Below are positions 11,848 through 23,989 of a stretch of DNA of 64,000 nt, in pieces. The notes under the pieces were generated by a model. That model was not told where the DNA came from and did not search any database. It was given only the letters and a program-made list of their open reading frames with translations. The position numbers and the translations under genes were made by a program. The DNA is from Zanthoxylum bungeanum (Eukaryota > Streptophyta > Magnoliopsida > Sapindales > Rutaceae). The stretch covers positions 372,001 through 436,000 of the forward strand of contig SKCR01025345.1 of the NCBI GenBank assembly GCA_019454045.1. The letters are read 5' to 3'. Positions within the stretch are counted from its first letter, which is position 1, and every line of letters starts with the position of its first letter.

Positions 11848-12438
11848 ATGAGTGAATCCGCCAACGAGGGATCCCGCCTAGATCAATTGGAGATCAAAGT
11901 AGCTGAAATTGTTGAGCAATTGCAAGTTTTGACCAATGTTGTGGCCGGTTTGACTGTACCCCGTGTAGCCAATAATAGAAAGTTGTGCAACCAGAATGGA
12001 AAAATCATTGGGAAACCTTCAAGGACCAAGCCCACTCCCTCTGGGGTTACCCCCATCAGAAATAGACAATTCTCCGATCTGGGTAAACCTTTGTCGGAGG
12101 TATTTGAAGAACTGAAAAGGCAAGGACTCTTATATCCCTTAGAGCCTAAACCACTTCCAAACCCTGTGCCATGCTACCTTAACCCGAACCTTTACTGTTA
12201 CTTCCATCAGCAAAAGGGTCATGAAACTAACAATTGCACCCGCCTTAGGCACGAAATCCAGGACCTCATAGACTCACACAAAATACCTGACCCTGAAAAA
12301 GAACAACCCGACACACATAGAAAACCTCCACCCACACATATGATCAACACTGGCCTACCAGACAACCTTGCCTTCCAAAACCATAACCATCAAACTTCTC
12401 GCATGGGGATACAGGACAACAGTGGCAAAAATGAATAA
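11848..12438 (+). CDS. Truncated gag-like protein of element B
   Basis: An intact frame of 196 codons. Residues 5-35 form a short heptad-like helix (LDQLEIKVAEIVEQLQVL). Residues about 72-115 resemble the part of Ogre gag just before the nucleocapsid (FSDLGKPLSEVFEELKRQGL). A zinc knuckle C-x2-H-x4-H-x4-C follows (YCYFHQQKGHETNNC), then LRHEIQDLIDS. The capsid domain found in full gag is missing, so only a nucleic-acid-binding protein would be made. It lies after a long leader and before the tandem array. Retention of an open frame without pol suggests a role in packaging, but this is inference. Confidence 0.7.
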   Translation: MSESANEGSRLDQLEIKVAEIVEQLQVLTNVVAGLTVPRVANNRKLCNQNGKIIGKPSRTKPTPSGVTPIRNRQFSDLGKPLSEVFEELKRQGLLYPLEPKPLPNPVPCYLNPNLYCYFHQQKGHETNNCTRLRHEIQDLIDSHKIPDPEKEQPDTHRKPPPTHMINTGLPDNLAFQNHNHQTSRMGIQDNSGKNE

Positions 12439-12443
12439 AGCAG

Positions 12444-12626
12444 ATGGGGGATTTCTGGGAAAACTTCTCGGACAGTGACGGGGAGGAGGTGGCAAAAAGG
12501 AGAAGTAAATGGGAAAAAGAACTACTGCAGTTGGAGAATCTGATGTTCGAAGAAAGCAAAAAGACGGGTGAAGACGAAGATGCAAATTATGGAGGTGTTT
12601 GTTTCCCGGATCTTATTCAATTATGA
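12444..12626 (+). CDS. Short acidic open frame after gag in element B
   Basis: Sixty codons starting six bases after the gag stop, in a different context, with a charged sequence (DSDGEEVAKRRSKWEKELL). It could be a remnant of the gag C-terminus or chance. I recognise no domain. Confidence 0.25.
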   Translation: MGDFWENFSDSDGEEVAKRRSKWEKELLQLENLMFEESKKTGEDEDANYGGVCFPDLIQL

Positions 12627-13084
12627 TCATGCATTTTTAATAAAGACATTGATTTTGTTCGAACGTTTCCTCAACAATAATAAAGGCGATCATTTCATTT
12701 ATCTGCCTAAGACAATTGCTTTCAAACTTGCAACATGAGTGTGTTCAATCTTGGTAATGTGATACTCAGAACGTAGGGAATCCTCAAAAGGAGCAAGCAG
12801 AAAAGATAAGTTAGCCATTCGGGAATTGGGAAATGGAGACAGTGGGACTGTTAGACTTGGGAAGAAACAGGTTCCTAGAACAAATCAGTGAAGACATGTG
12901 GAAATGGTACTTTCCCCAAGAGAAGAATAGTCACCAAGAGAATTGGAAGAAGACCTAACCTAACGGGATAAGAAACTTATGCATGCATGCATACACGTAA
13001 CATATTTTGCATTCTTTTGTGTTTGTTTTGTTTGTGTATTCACAGGTTTTGAAGCAGAAATAGAGAAAGCGGCAAAGACAAGCC

Positions 13085-14560
13085 AATCAGAAACAGCGAC
13101 AGCACTGTATCAGTCTGGGGGCGAGGCCCATATAAGCATCAGTCCGGGAATAAAGCTCGGGAGGAATAAAGCCTCATATCAACACAGTTCGGGAACAAAG
13201 CCCATGGGAAGAAAGCCTCATATCAGTATAAGTTTGAGAACAAAACTCAAGGGGAAGAAAGCCTCATATCAGTACAGTCTGGGAATAAAGCTCGGGAGGA
13301 ATAGCCTCATATCAACACAGTTCGGGAACAAAGCCCAGTGGAAAAAGCCTCATATCAGTACAGTCCGGGAATAAAGCTCGGGAGGAATAAAGCCTCATAT
13401 CAACACAGTTCGGGAACAAAGCCCAGGGGAAGAAAGCCTCATATCAGTACAGTCCGGGAACAAAGCTCAAGGGGAAGAAAGCCTCATATCAACACAGTTT
13501 GAGAACAAAGCTCAAGGGGAAGAAAGCCTCATGTCAGTTCAATTCGGGAATAAAGCCCACACTCAATACAGTTCAGGAAGAAAGCCCACATTCAGTTCAG
13601 CTCAAGGGGAAGAAAGCCTCATGTCAGTACAGTTCAGGAAAAAAGCCTACATTCAGTTCAGTCCAGGAAGAAAGCCTACATTCAGCTCAGTTCAGGAAGA
13701 AAGCCCACACTCAATACAGTTCAGGGGAAGAAAGCCTCATGTCGGCACAGTTCGGGAATAAAGCCCACACTCAATACAGTTCAGGAAGAAAGCCCACATT
13801 CAGTTCAGCTCAAGGGGAAGAAAGCCTCATGTCAGTACAGTTCAGGAAAAAAGCCTACATTCAGTTCAGCCCAGGAAGAAAGCCTACATTCAGCTCAGTT
13901 CAGGGGAAGAAAGCCTCATGTCAGTTCAATTCGGGAATAAAGCCCACACTCAGTACAGTTCAGGAAGAAAGCCTCATATCAACACAGTTCGGGAACAAAG
14001 CCCAAGGGGAAGAAAGCCTCATATCAGTATAGTTTGAGAACAAAGCTCAAAGGGGAAGAAGAAGCCTCATATCAGTATAGTTTGAGAACAAAGCTCAAGG
14101 GGAAGAAAGCCTCATATCAGTATAGTTTGAGAACAAAGCTCAAAGGGGAAGAAAGCCTCATATCAGTATAGTTTGAGAACAAAGCTCAAGGGGAAGAAAG
14201 CCTCATGTCAGTACAATTCGGGAATAAAGCTCGGGAGGAATAAAGCCCCATCTCAACAGTTCGGGAATAAAGCTCGGGAGGAATAAAGCCTCATCTCAAC
14301 AGTTCGAGAATAAAGCTCAGGAGGAATAAAGCCTTATCGCAACAGTTCGGGAACAAAGTACAGGGGAATATAGCCTCACCTCAACACAGTTCGGGAATAA
14401 AGCCCACAGTCCAAACAATCATGGAATAAAGCACTATCTCTACACAGTAAGCAGTTCGGGAATAAAGCTCAGGAGGAGGAAAGCCTCATCTCAACAGTTC
14501 GGGAATAAAGCTCGGGAGGAATAAAGCCCCATCTCAATACAATTCAGGAAGGAACAAACC
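13085..14560 (+). repeat. ~44-base tandem repeat array inside element B
   Basis: Units built from AAAGCCTCATATCA, CAGTTCGGGAA(T/C)AAAGC and CGGGAGGAAT. Successive GCCTCAT positions 13171, 13215, 13261, 13304, 13348, 13392 and 13436 give a period of 43-46 bases. Higher-order variants with CCCACATTCAGTTCAG alternate in the middle. Open frames through it encode only the repeat and are not taken as genes. Variable tandem repeats before the 3' LTR are known in Tat/Ogre elements. Confidence 0.9.
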
Positions 14561-14740
14561 GAGAATGACACTCTAAAAATGGAGCACGGTTCGGGAATGA
14601 ACCAGGGGTCGCAGCACCTCACCACCAAATCAACGCAACTCAACACATGGTAAGTCAAGTGGCAGCTGGCGAGCCAGGTAAGTAGAAATGCATTGCATAA
14701 CTTTGATAGGATTGTCACTGTTGCACATTACACAAGTCCC

Positions 14741-14757
14741 ATCAAAGTGGGGGCGAC
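14741..14757 (+). other. Polypurine tract of element B
   Basis: ATCAAAGTGGGGGCGAC is directly upstream of the 3' LTR, where plus-strand DNA synthesis is primed. Confidence 0.75.
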
Positions 14758-17700
14758 TGTAGGCACTGCATTTTTAACACATAGACCCGATGAAGAGTCT
14801 TGTTTGGAGACAACTACCTTTTAAGTCACGGAGTCACGGGAAACGGACATCGGAAGGGGAAATTCAGAATAAACAAGGTTCACTGTTTTCGTTCGTGCTG
14901 CGTTCGTTTTTACGTTCGAACGTCAAACGGATTGCGGGCGTTCGTGTTGCGTTCGAACGGTGTCGGTAATTCTGGTTTTGCTGCTAGCCTCACATCCAGC
15001 CCATTTAGCTCCCCAAAGCCCATAAAACACATCCCAAATTAAATAAATAAATATTAAATTAAATATTAAACATTGAAATAAAACATTTAAACCATTTACC
15101 AATTAAAATAAACAATTACCAACTTAAACTAAAATCATGCCTAAATTAACAAATCACATAGTAAATCAAAATATAGTCATACCAAATTAAAATCAATCCT
15201 AACCAATTAAAGCCAATCATATATTTGACTTCCTAATCTAATAAGATATTTACCAATATAAAATATTTGTATTCCTAAACCAACACAAATTAAATATTCA
15301 ACCTTCCCTATCTAGCCAAGATTTGTCCCCCCTCAATCTTTGACTTCCCTTAACCAAACCAAATCAAATCCCTCTTCAATTAGCCAAATCTCTTTCCTTG
15401 TCAAGCCCAACCCTTTGCCTATAAAAAGAACCATTCACCAACCTTCTCAACGCTAGGTAGCTCATACAAAGAAAACACCCCAAACATAGCCATCTCTCCT
15501 TCACACAACCTAATTCACACACCCAACTCTCTCGAAATCTCTCTAGACTCTCTCTACACACCCAAGACTAAACACAAAAGAGAAAACACTTCACACATAC
15601 ACAAGAGAAAACAAAGAAACCACCACAAGCCCCACCACCTCCATAGTTGAATCCAAAGCACCAACAGCCACCATAGCCGAATCCATAACACACAAAACCC
15701 AAAACTCACCCTTAGCCGAATCCTAAGACACGCCTAAACAACCTCATAGATTACCTTAAAACAGCAGCCCCAAATCCTTAAAAAACATAACATAAAACTG
15801 CATAGATAAACTTAAAAATAATCACTTTTAATTGCACTAAGAACCCACACAACTTGGAATAGTTCTTTGAAAACATTGAAACAGGTAGCCCGTACAGTGA
15901 GCAGCAAAACAGGAGCCGAATAGGAGCAGAACGGAGTTCGAATCGTAAGCAAGGCAGCGGAACAGTGAGCTAGGACTTCGAACCAGCGGACCAGAAAAGT
16001 TGCGGAGCTTTACCCCCCCTTTCGATCTTCGTGGAACGTGAGTCCGAGAGACGGCTTAAAAGGTTAGACCTGAGGGTATCTTTCACACTTATTCTCATTT
16101 TACTTTCTGGTCATTTAGTTTGATTATATTTTCTGCATTTGTGATATCTGTCGTGTGTATGATGTATGTTGTGGGTATTGGATGAATGAGAGATGTGTCG
16201 ACTCTCGCGGTATATCGGATGGAAACCCGGACATAAATTTCATAGCCGATTCCGAATGGACGGTAATATGATCTGTACTCGGGCCACAACTCCACGTACC
16301 GCTTGAGTAAACGGCACCATCTCTCTTTCGTTGTGTTGCTTTTTTGTTTATTTAGTTTTCTCTTGAATTCAATATGTTGTTTATTTTTGTATGATTCAAC
16401 CAAGCGCATGGGCTTAGTGAGTTAGTCCAAAGGTCCTCCATTTGGGAGACAAAGAGCCGAAAAGGCCACCTTCGTGACACTACTTCGCCGCGCCGGTTGA
16501 TGTATGTTCGGTTGGACGCAAGATACGTTCAACCGAGCATGCTTAGTTTGATATTATTATCTTTATTTTCGTATGTATAAGCCAATCGAGCGCATGGGCT
16601 TAGTAAGTGTGATGTGAGATCCCCTATGGGGAGGGGCTAAAAGCCCCCCTATCCACGATGCTTTGCCGCGCCGGTTGACGTGTGTTCGGATTGGATGTGA
16701 GATGTGTTCAATCGGGCATACTTGGTTGATATGATTGGTTCTAGTCTTGTACGTGTGACGTGATGCGCATGGGCTTAGCATGTTGGTCTAAAGGTCCTCT
16801 TTTTGAGAGATCAAGAGCCCCAAAAGGTCACCTTTACGGCAGTGCTTCGCCGCGCCCCTTTATTTTCTGTTTATTGCATCCTATTCATGCATCAGGTCCG
16901 TGTCCGTTCGAACGCGTTCACGAACGCAACTCGAACGCGCATAAATTTTGCCTTATCATGCATCGGGTTTCATTTCCGTTCGAACGCGTTTACGAACGCT
17001 AATCGAACGTGAGCATTCTGTTTCATTTCCGTTCGAACGCGTTTACGAACGCTACTCGAACGTGAGCATTCTGTTTCATTTCCGTTCGAACGCGTTTACG
17101 AACGCTACACGAAACTGCACACACTGAACTGAGTCTGTCCTATTATATCCATGCATAATTGCCTATTGATTGATCTTTCTTATGAAAATGTGTCAATGTA
17201 TTACAGTTCGTATGCTTATGTCATGATAATATTTGAGTATTAACTCTCGCGGTATATCGGATGGAAACCCAGACATAAATTCCGTAGCCGACTCCGAATG
17301 GACGGTAGTGCGGTCTGTACTTGGGCTACAATTCCACGTACCGTTTGAAGAGTGCCAATATGTGTGCTTGTATGGTCAATATGTGTGCTCGTGTTTTCTT
17401 GAATAATATGTAAAATTGTATGTTCGTTGCTATCTTGATATATGTTAAGCATGCAAATCTAAATATGAGATATATGTAAAAATGTACACATAAATTTTAT
17501 TTTACACATGAGATTTAGAGGCATGATACTCTTGGAAATAAGTGTTACTTAAGCTTAGTTAAATTATTACATGAATCCTTTCATTACAGTGACATAAGTA
17601 AGGGACCATTCCGAACCCAACGGTTTGAGGTCTACCCTTGCGAGGGGTGAGTGCGGCCTTAAATCTTTGTCCCGGTTCACACCGGGTGGCGACTCCATGT

Positions 17701-17765
17701 TATTCAGTACTTCCCAACTAGGCAGCGAGCCTAGGAACGGCGTCGCCCAGGTCCGGTGTCCCACA
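14758..17765 (+). repeat. 3' LTR of element B (3,008 bases)
   Basis: Near-identical copy of 7727-10686. It keeps a 61-base stretch (16528-16588) missing from the 5' copy. The block TCTCGCGGTATATCGG occurs at about 16202 and 17245. It ends in CCCACA, followed by the target copy gcagt at 17766-17770. Confidence 0.94.
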
Positions 17766-17770
17766 GCAGT

Positions 17771-18207
17771 GGTTCAGGTACGACTTCAATTTCCTTCCCC
17801 TTGGCCTTTTTCTTCTTCCTCCGCCCGAGTAATTTCTTCAACTGTAAGAAGTCTGAACTGGCTCATCCTCTCCACTGTGCACAAATTTTCCTCAAGGATT
17901 AGACTTCGCAAAAAGAAAGTCTCTACGTATAGGAACCGACACGCCCAGGTTATGAGAATGACTGTCAATATATTTTTTGTCAGGGGCAAGGGGGTACCTT
18001 CCAGATAGAAAACCTCTTTCCACAACGGAGTCAACCTTAATCTTTTCTCCTCCAAAACCACCCTCCAATTCCTCTCAGGCGCTGGAATACTCAAAATATA
18101 ATTTTTATTCGCTATGGCCCCAAGCGTCACGTCGAAGCTACGATTACGGTTTGAACTTACAAAAGAGACAAAAGAAGAATGTAAGAGTTGTATCGAGTCT
18201 ACATGCA
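17771..18207 (-). pseudogene. Antisense ORF of element A, middle piece
   Basis: Open on the minus strand from the C insertion point down to 17786 (contains NWRVVLEEKRLRLTPLWKEVF and RAEEEEKGQGEGN). It links the domain-bearing piece at 33725-34470 to the end piece at 7474-7721 once C and B are taken out. One frameshift near 17790 separates it from the last piece. It is rich in charged residues and has no catalytic motif. Confidence 0.6.
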
Positions 18208-18212
18208 AGAAA

Positions 18213-20643
18213 TGTTGGGGTTGGTGCTCAGAGTGCCAATTCCCGGTTGTATTTCTTTGAGAATACTACTGTAAAACGTTATTATTTTGAATAATATAAG
18301 CAGTTTCTGTAATATAATATATCTTTTAATATGGTAAAGACGTAATGACCTTATAATGACTAGTCATGATGCTGTTGTAAAAGCGTCGCAACTGACATTG
18401 AGTTGTATCATGACGTTGTCATTCTCAGACAGTTCCTGGTCAAGGTTTACACTACTAGGTCAGCAAAGTAAACCCGTTGAGACCGGTACATGTCGTATAC
18501 TGGAATATATAATTCCAATGGTTTTTTAATGAACCATGAGTCTTGGAGACTCGTATAGACATGTAGGTGTTTATAGCGGATAAACACTGAACAACTCACT
18601 GAAGATTCTTAAAGAATGGTACATCAACGTCAATAAGAATCTTCTCGGGTTGAGTAGCACTTGTGATTCTTCGACTTGAGATACCACTGTGGGCGCATGA
18701 GACATCTTCCACACTTAGATGGCAGTCACGTCACCGATCTATTTAGATCAGACCTCCGCCTGTTCGTTGGGTGTGGATAGATCCTCAGGGTGTCCTGTGT
18801 GTATCGAGATAGGATCCGTCAGTTCTGTGTACAGAGCATAGGTAGTCCATATGATTAGCAATCAGATAAAAACCATGGTCCCGTGGTACACTTTAGAAAT
18901 AATTTCTAAGTGTTCTTTTAGAGATTGCTAATAGAGACGTCGACGAGATTGTCCCTATAGAGATTTGACGTTTACATCTATATCTCTGGGATATATCCGG
19001 ATACCTGTGACGGAAGAATTATACATTTTCCATGACCTCGACCTGTATGATTCAGCAAATTTATCTGTGGTCGTCATAATTTATGGGTGGAAAAATTATG
19101 GACACAAAATTGGATTTCATGACGGATATGCCTGAATCTAGAGAGTCTCACTAATGAAATATACTCGTAGAGCACTAGGGCAACATTTATAAATAATACA
19201 TTGATCATTTATAAGTCGTTTAAAAGTTAAACGCAAAAGTACATGTGTAGGGACCCAATAGTCATTTCGTAATTTTTGTGTATTTACATTTAATGTTAGA
19301 TTTTATCACATACACATTAATTAATTGTCAAATTGAGATATTTGACTAATATCATAAATATATATGTATTTAAAATTTGATGTAAATATAATACATATAT
19401 TTAATATATTTATATTTAAATAATTATTTAATTACTTAATTGTTAAATAATTATTTAATTATTTAATTGTTAAATAATTAAATTAATTAAAAATATAAAT
19501 ATCTAAGGTTGTGATATTTATTTAATGACTTAGTTGCTTTTGTTCCTTTAATTTTTTTCATTAAATGGTTTTGAGATTAACGTAACAAGTTGATAAAGCT
19601 TCTTAAATGAAACAAAAAATAAATATCATGATATTTTACTACCTACCATTTTCGGCCAATGGCTATTAGGGTTGGTATAAATTGTTTTGTTTCATTTAGG
19701 GTTTCATTATCTTAAACACTCATCAAAACTCCATTGATAGAAAACAAAAAAGCTTGAGAGAAAGAAAAAGAAAAACAAGAAAAGCTTGGATTTTTAGTAA
19801 GTTCCTCCAACTTACTATTAGAGATGAAATATTTCTTGTGTTCTAGGCTACATACTATGATGTTCTCATGTTTTTCTATTCTTTATCTTCTTTGTGTTTT
19901 TTTTTTGGATGGAAGTTTGATGATAGGGTTATGGATGTATAAAGATCATAGAATGTTCTAATGAGTTAATAAGCATTCTTTTGATGGTTTGAGAAACTTG
20001 TTGCCATTCTAGAGTTATTGACCCACTCTTAAATGACCTAGATTTGTTCTATAGGTATTTCATTGTGGTGAGGCTTGATTGGTGTGGGAGAAACATGATT
20101 GAAGTGTTGGATTTTACTAATTTGGTCTAATTTGTCCAATTTGATGAAATTGAAAAATTAGGGTTAAGAGCACTTCCAAATTTGGGGATTTTCTATTTAT
20201 GATGTGTATTTGGATGTGTATTTGATGCATATAAAATATTGAGTTGATTGGATTTCATCTTTATGTGTTTTGAACATGTAAGTGCAAAATGCACAATTTG
20301 CCCTCCATTAGGGGCTCTCGGCTTTGGCAAGAAATTTGGGGTTTAATGTTGAAATTTTATTTTTGATGTGTATGACATGTTAAGATCATCTTATAAATGA
20401 TTTAGAATCATCCAAAAATTATTTCGAACAATTTTGGACTAAAATGAACAAAATGCAAAATTTTGGGGCAATTTAGTAATTACACAAAAATTTGATTTCT
20501 TATGTAATATTTCATAATTTGATATTTGGGTAATTAAATAAATAAGTTTATTTAATTGATCTGTGAAAATTTTTTGAAATCGGAAAATTTTGATTTTCCA
20601 TTGTTCCGCTACGTTACCGAATTTCCGCCATCAAACCTCTTCT
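18213..20643 (+). repeat. 5' LTR of element C
   Basis: Aligns with 31325-33719 and with solo LTR D. The last bases read CTTCT where the others read CTTCA, so the terminal A has mutated. A TATA-like GGTATAAATTG is near 19675. Confidence 0.92.
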
Positions 20644-20646
20644 TAA

Positions 20647-20658
20647 TGGTATCAGAGC
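20647..20658 (+). other. Primer binding site of element C
   Basis: TGGTATCAGAGC, complementary to the 3' end of plant initiator tRNA-Met, a common copia primer, is directly after the 5' LTR. Confidence 0.88.
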
Positions 20659-21369
20659 GTGTCTGATTCTTGGCCCCCTAATATTATTAGCCCATTAAAT
20701 TCAATGTTGAATCTTGTTGTCTTAGTTTATACATGCTTGTTTTAATATAATTTGATTAGATTTAGGGTGTATGACACTTTGCGGAAAATCTTTAAATATG
20801 TATTTGATGCATGTTATATGGTCCGTCTTGTCAATACGGTTTATGAATATTTCTCCGTGACTACATCCGAGACCGTGCCTCTGCTGTGAGGGTGTAGCCG
20901 ATAGAGATTTATTAATGCCGGATGTATATTAGATACTAGATAAATTCAAGCGATAGCGGAATCCTGAACGTGCCCTAGCTATCAGGGTTACGCAAGTAGC
21001 TTGAGTTTATCATTGACAAGTTTAACCTTGGTACGTCTCCTTGTGGGCCTGCCTTATCAGTCATAATTAGAAACGACCAGGACCAGAAAGCAAGGAGTCA
21101 TTAGTGAGTGATTGACAAATTAGTTGTCTACCCGATGAATATACGTATGTGAGACTGTGCCTCTGCTGTGAGCTGAATATATTTATGGGATCCACTTTTC
21201 ACTATTGATATTTAATTTAATTATTAAAGCTTTGTATTTTGTTTGGGGATTACAGTATTGCATGATTTAGTGGGAGGGACATTTTTAGATTAAAAATCCA
21301 TAATCTAGTTTATGCTTATGATATTATATGAAACTGCTTAATTTCTGCTAATCGTTTTTCGTGATCTAT
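20659..21369 (+). other. Leader of element C, before element E
   Basis: Untranslated leader between primer site and gag. Two related blocks with GAGACCGTGCCTCTGCTGTGAG (near 20870 and 21153) suggest an internal duplication. The target copy atgat for E is at 21370-21374. Confidence 0.6.
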
Positions 21370-21374
21370 ATGAT

Positions 21375-21984
21375 TGTGGATGCTGGTTTTCGCCCGAGGT
21401 CCACAATCAAGAATTTGTAGGTTGGGGGCACTAACGATCCTGCAAAATAAAGGTAGAGTGAGGGTGGAGGTTACTGCCCACCGGTGTGGTGGGTGCCGTA
21501 GGCACTCCGACGCTCAAGTAAGTGATGAAGACGAGTTGTAAGTAATGGAAGAGCAAGGCTAGAGACTACCTTGATCCCCGTGGATTGCCGTGAGGGCGAT
21601 GGGTCGGAGGTTCTGAGGGCTCTGGTGAGAATGATTAAGCTTTTGGTTGTAATACCTTTTTTTGTCTCCCGTTCTCTTCTGGATATCAGTTCATTTTATA
21701 GGCTATTTGAGGTGAGATTCATGAATCCGTTAATTGACATACGTTTTGTGTGTTGGTAACGGTCATGTCATGAAGGAGTATTATAGGCAGTCATAAAGAC
21801 TGAAACGGCTGGGTTATGAGGGGTATTTATGAGTCTAAGCGTTTCTTGGGTGGCGTATGGTGTTTCTCCGAGCCTGGGCCTGCATAATGTCTTTGGGTTC
21901 GGTTAGGGGGTTTCGGGGGTGCATTTAGCAGTGGGCCTGAGGCAAAAGGTCGAAATTATCCTTGGACCAAATTTGGCCCGTATA
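21375..21984 (-). repeat. 3' LTR of element E
   Basis: Matches 26740-27351 in the same orientation and A's LTRs in reverse. The inner end reads CCCGTATA where the other copy reads CCCGTACA. Confidence 0.92.
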
Positions 21985-22002
21985 GTTTGTCCCATACTCT
22001 CT
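21985..22002 (-). other. Polypurine tract of element E
   Basis: On the minus strand AGAGAGTATGGGACAAAC abuts the 3' LTR. Element A has the near-identical AGAGAGTATGAGACAAAC at 36134-36151. Confidence 0.8.
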
Positions 22003-22189
22003 AAGTCAATGAGTCCTTGGCTTGGAGAGTATTTGACGCGCGTGTCGAGACCATAGGATGAAGGTGTACCTGAGCGTTGATGCTGCCTATTGATTGAACC
22101 AAACGAATGTCAAGTTTTGAACTTGACTCTACATGATCCATCGTGAATGTGTCCAGTCGAATGCGCTAGATGAAGGTCAATATCATGAA

Positions 22190-23135
22190 CTTGACTCTAC
22201 AAGAGCCATTGGGGAAGTACCCAGTCGACTGAACCAGATGAAGGTAAGGATATATGCCATACGACATGTGTAATATTTGTCTATAACTTGACTCGACATG
22301 AGTCCATGAGGGATCTCCCCGGTCGACTGAACCAGATGAAGGTTCATGAGTTATTTCACACGACATTGTCGTATGGACTGTAGGAAGTCCATGTCTTCAT
22401 TTGACTCGACATGAGTCCATGTGGGATGTCCCCGGTTGACTGAACCCGATGAAGGTTCAGGAGTTGTTTCACACGACATTGTCGTATGGACTGTAGGAAG
22501 TCTATGTCTTCATTTGACTCGACATGAGTCCATGGGGGATGTCCCCGGTCGACTGAACCCGATGAAGGTTTATAAGTTGTTTCACACGATATTGTCGTAT
22601 GGACTGTAGGAAGTCTATGTCTTCATTTGACTCGACATGAGTCCATGGGGGATGTCCCCGGTCGACTGAACTAGATGAAGGTTCATGAGTTATTTCACAC
22701 GACATTTTCATATGGACTGTAGGAAGTCCATGTCTTTATTTGACTCGATATGAGTCCATGGGGATGTCTCCGGTCGACTGAACCAGATGAAGGTTCAGAA
22801 GTTGTTTCACACGACATTGTCGTATGGACTATAGGAGGTCTATGTCTTCATTTGACTCGACATGAGTCCATGGGGGATGTCCTCGGTCGACTGAACCAGA
22901 TGAAGGTTCATGAGTTATTTCACACGACATTGTCGTATGGACTGTAGGAAGTCCATGTCTTCATTTGACTCGACATGAGTCCATGGGGGATGTCCCCAGT
23001 CGACTGAACCAGATGAAGGTTCATGAGTTATTTCACACGACATTGTCGTATGGACTGTAGGAAGTCCATGTCTTCATTTGACTCGACATGAGTCCATGGG
23101 GGATGTCCCAAGTCGACTGAACCAGATGAAGGTCA
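22190..23135 (-). repeat. 113-base tandem repeat array in element E
   Basis: Eight copies marked by (G/A)GTCGACTGAAC at 22321, 22434, 22547, 22660, 22772, 22885, 22998 and 23111, spacing 112-113 bases, plus a degenerate copy at 22223. Each unit has TTTGACTCGACATGAGTCCATG, with the short inverted repeat GACATGAGTC, and a palindromic ACGACATTGTCGT core. Reversed, the unit is related to the 146-base unit of element A. Apparent ORFs here are repeat products. Confidence 0.93.
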
Positions 23136-23329
23136 TGATAATCCCTATACTACGGGTCGAAGAACCATGGGAGTCTTCAATGTCTTTTAGACCAGATGAA
23201 GGTCTATGAAAGTCTTCACTCTACAGACCTGACGAAGGTCCAAAAGTATTTCCTTATCATACTACTAGACCTGATGAAAGTTATCACACATTCTCCTGAT
23301 GAGGGTCTATGTGACTAAGGTCGTATGGA

Positions 23330-23985
23330 CCTGTCGAATAGACTTGATAAAAGTCCAAGAAGGTCATCACTTCTCACTCTACTAGACCTGAAGAAGGTCA
23401 ATGGGGGTTCTCATTCCTCATTTTACAAGACCTGACAAAGGTCAATGAGGGTATAATTCCTCTATTCTACAAGACCTGACAAAAGTCAATGAGGGTATAA
23501 TTCCTCATTCTACAGGACTTGTAGTCTGAGACCATATCGTCTGAAGACCATGAGACTACGGTCGAATGAACCTGATGAAGGTCCATGAGGGTTCTCATTC
23601 CTCATTCTACAAGACCTGACAAAGGTCTATGAGGATATAATTCCTCATTCTACAAGACCTGACAAAAGTCAATGAAGGTTCTCATTCCTCATTCTACAAG
23701 ACCTGACAAAGGTCAATGAGGGTATAATTTCTCATTCTACAAGACCTGACAAAAGTCAATGAGGGTATAATTCCTCATTCTACAAGACTTGTAGTCTGAG
23801 ACCATGTCGTCTGAGGACCATGAGACTACGGTTGAATGAACCTGATGAAGGTCTATGAGGGTTCTCATTCCTCATTCTACAAGACATGACAGATGCCAAT
23901 GAGGGTATTCATTCCTCATTCTACAATCCCCACTCTACAAGACATGATAAAGGTTAGTGAACGTTTTCATTCCTCATTCTACAAG
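23330..23985 (-). repeat. ~44-base tandem repeats, second array in element E
   Basis: Units ACAAGACCTGACAAAGGTCA + ATGAGGGTATAATTCCTCATTCT are spaced 43-44 bases (23425, 23469; 23609, 23652, 23696, 23739, 23782). They are interrupted by a larger block with GACTTGTAGTCTGAGACCAT that occurs twice. Confidence 0.88.
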
Positions 23986-23989
23986 ACCA

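Larger units (their letters stand above)
7727..17765 (+). mobile_element. Element B: large non-autonomous Ogre-like LTR element
   Basis: The element is 10,039 bases long with LTRs of 2,960 and 3,008 bases that are very alike. It has TGTAGG...CCCACA ends and a perfect 5-base duplication (gcagt). The primer site TGGCGACTCCACTGGGGAT resembles the tRNA-Arg type site known from Ogre elements. The 4 kb interior holds a long leader, a gag C-terminal region with zinc knuckle, and a ~44-base tandem repeat array. No protease, RT, RNase H or integrase is found. It would need enzymes from an autonomous relative. It sits inside the antisense ORF of element A. Confidence 0.93.

Noticed and set aside
12979..14032. 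Two long frames with KASYQYS-type peptide repeats
   Set aside because: Frames exist because the ~44-base array lacks stops in that phase. No start context or conserved domain; treated as non-coding repeat.
22421..22947. Open frames with repeated peptide (RLTEPDEG...) on the plus strand
   Set aside because: They are translations of the 113-base tandem repeat and end at random; no independent support for a gene.
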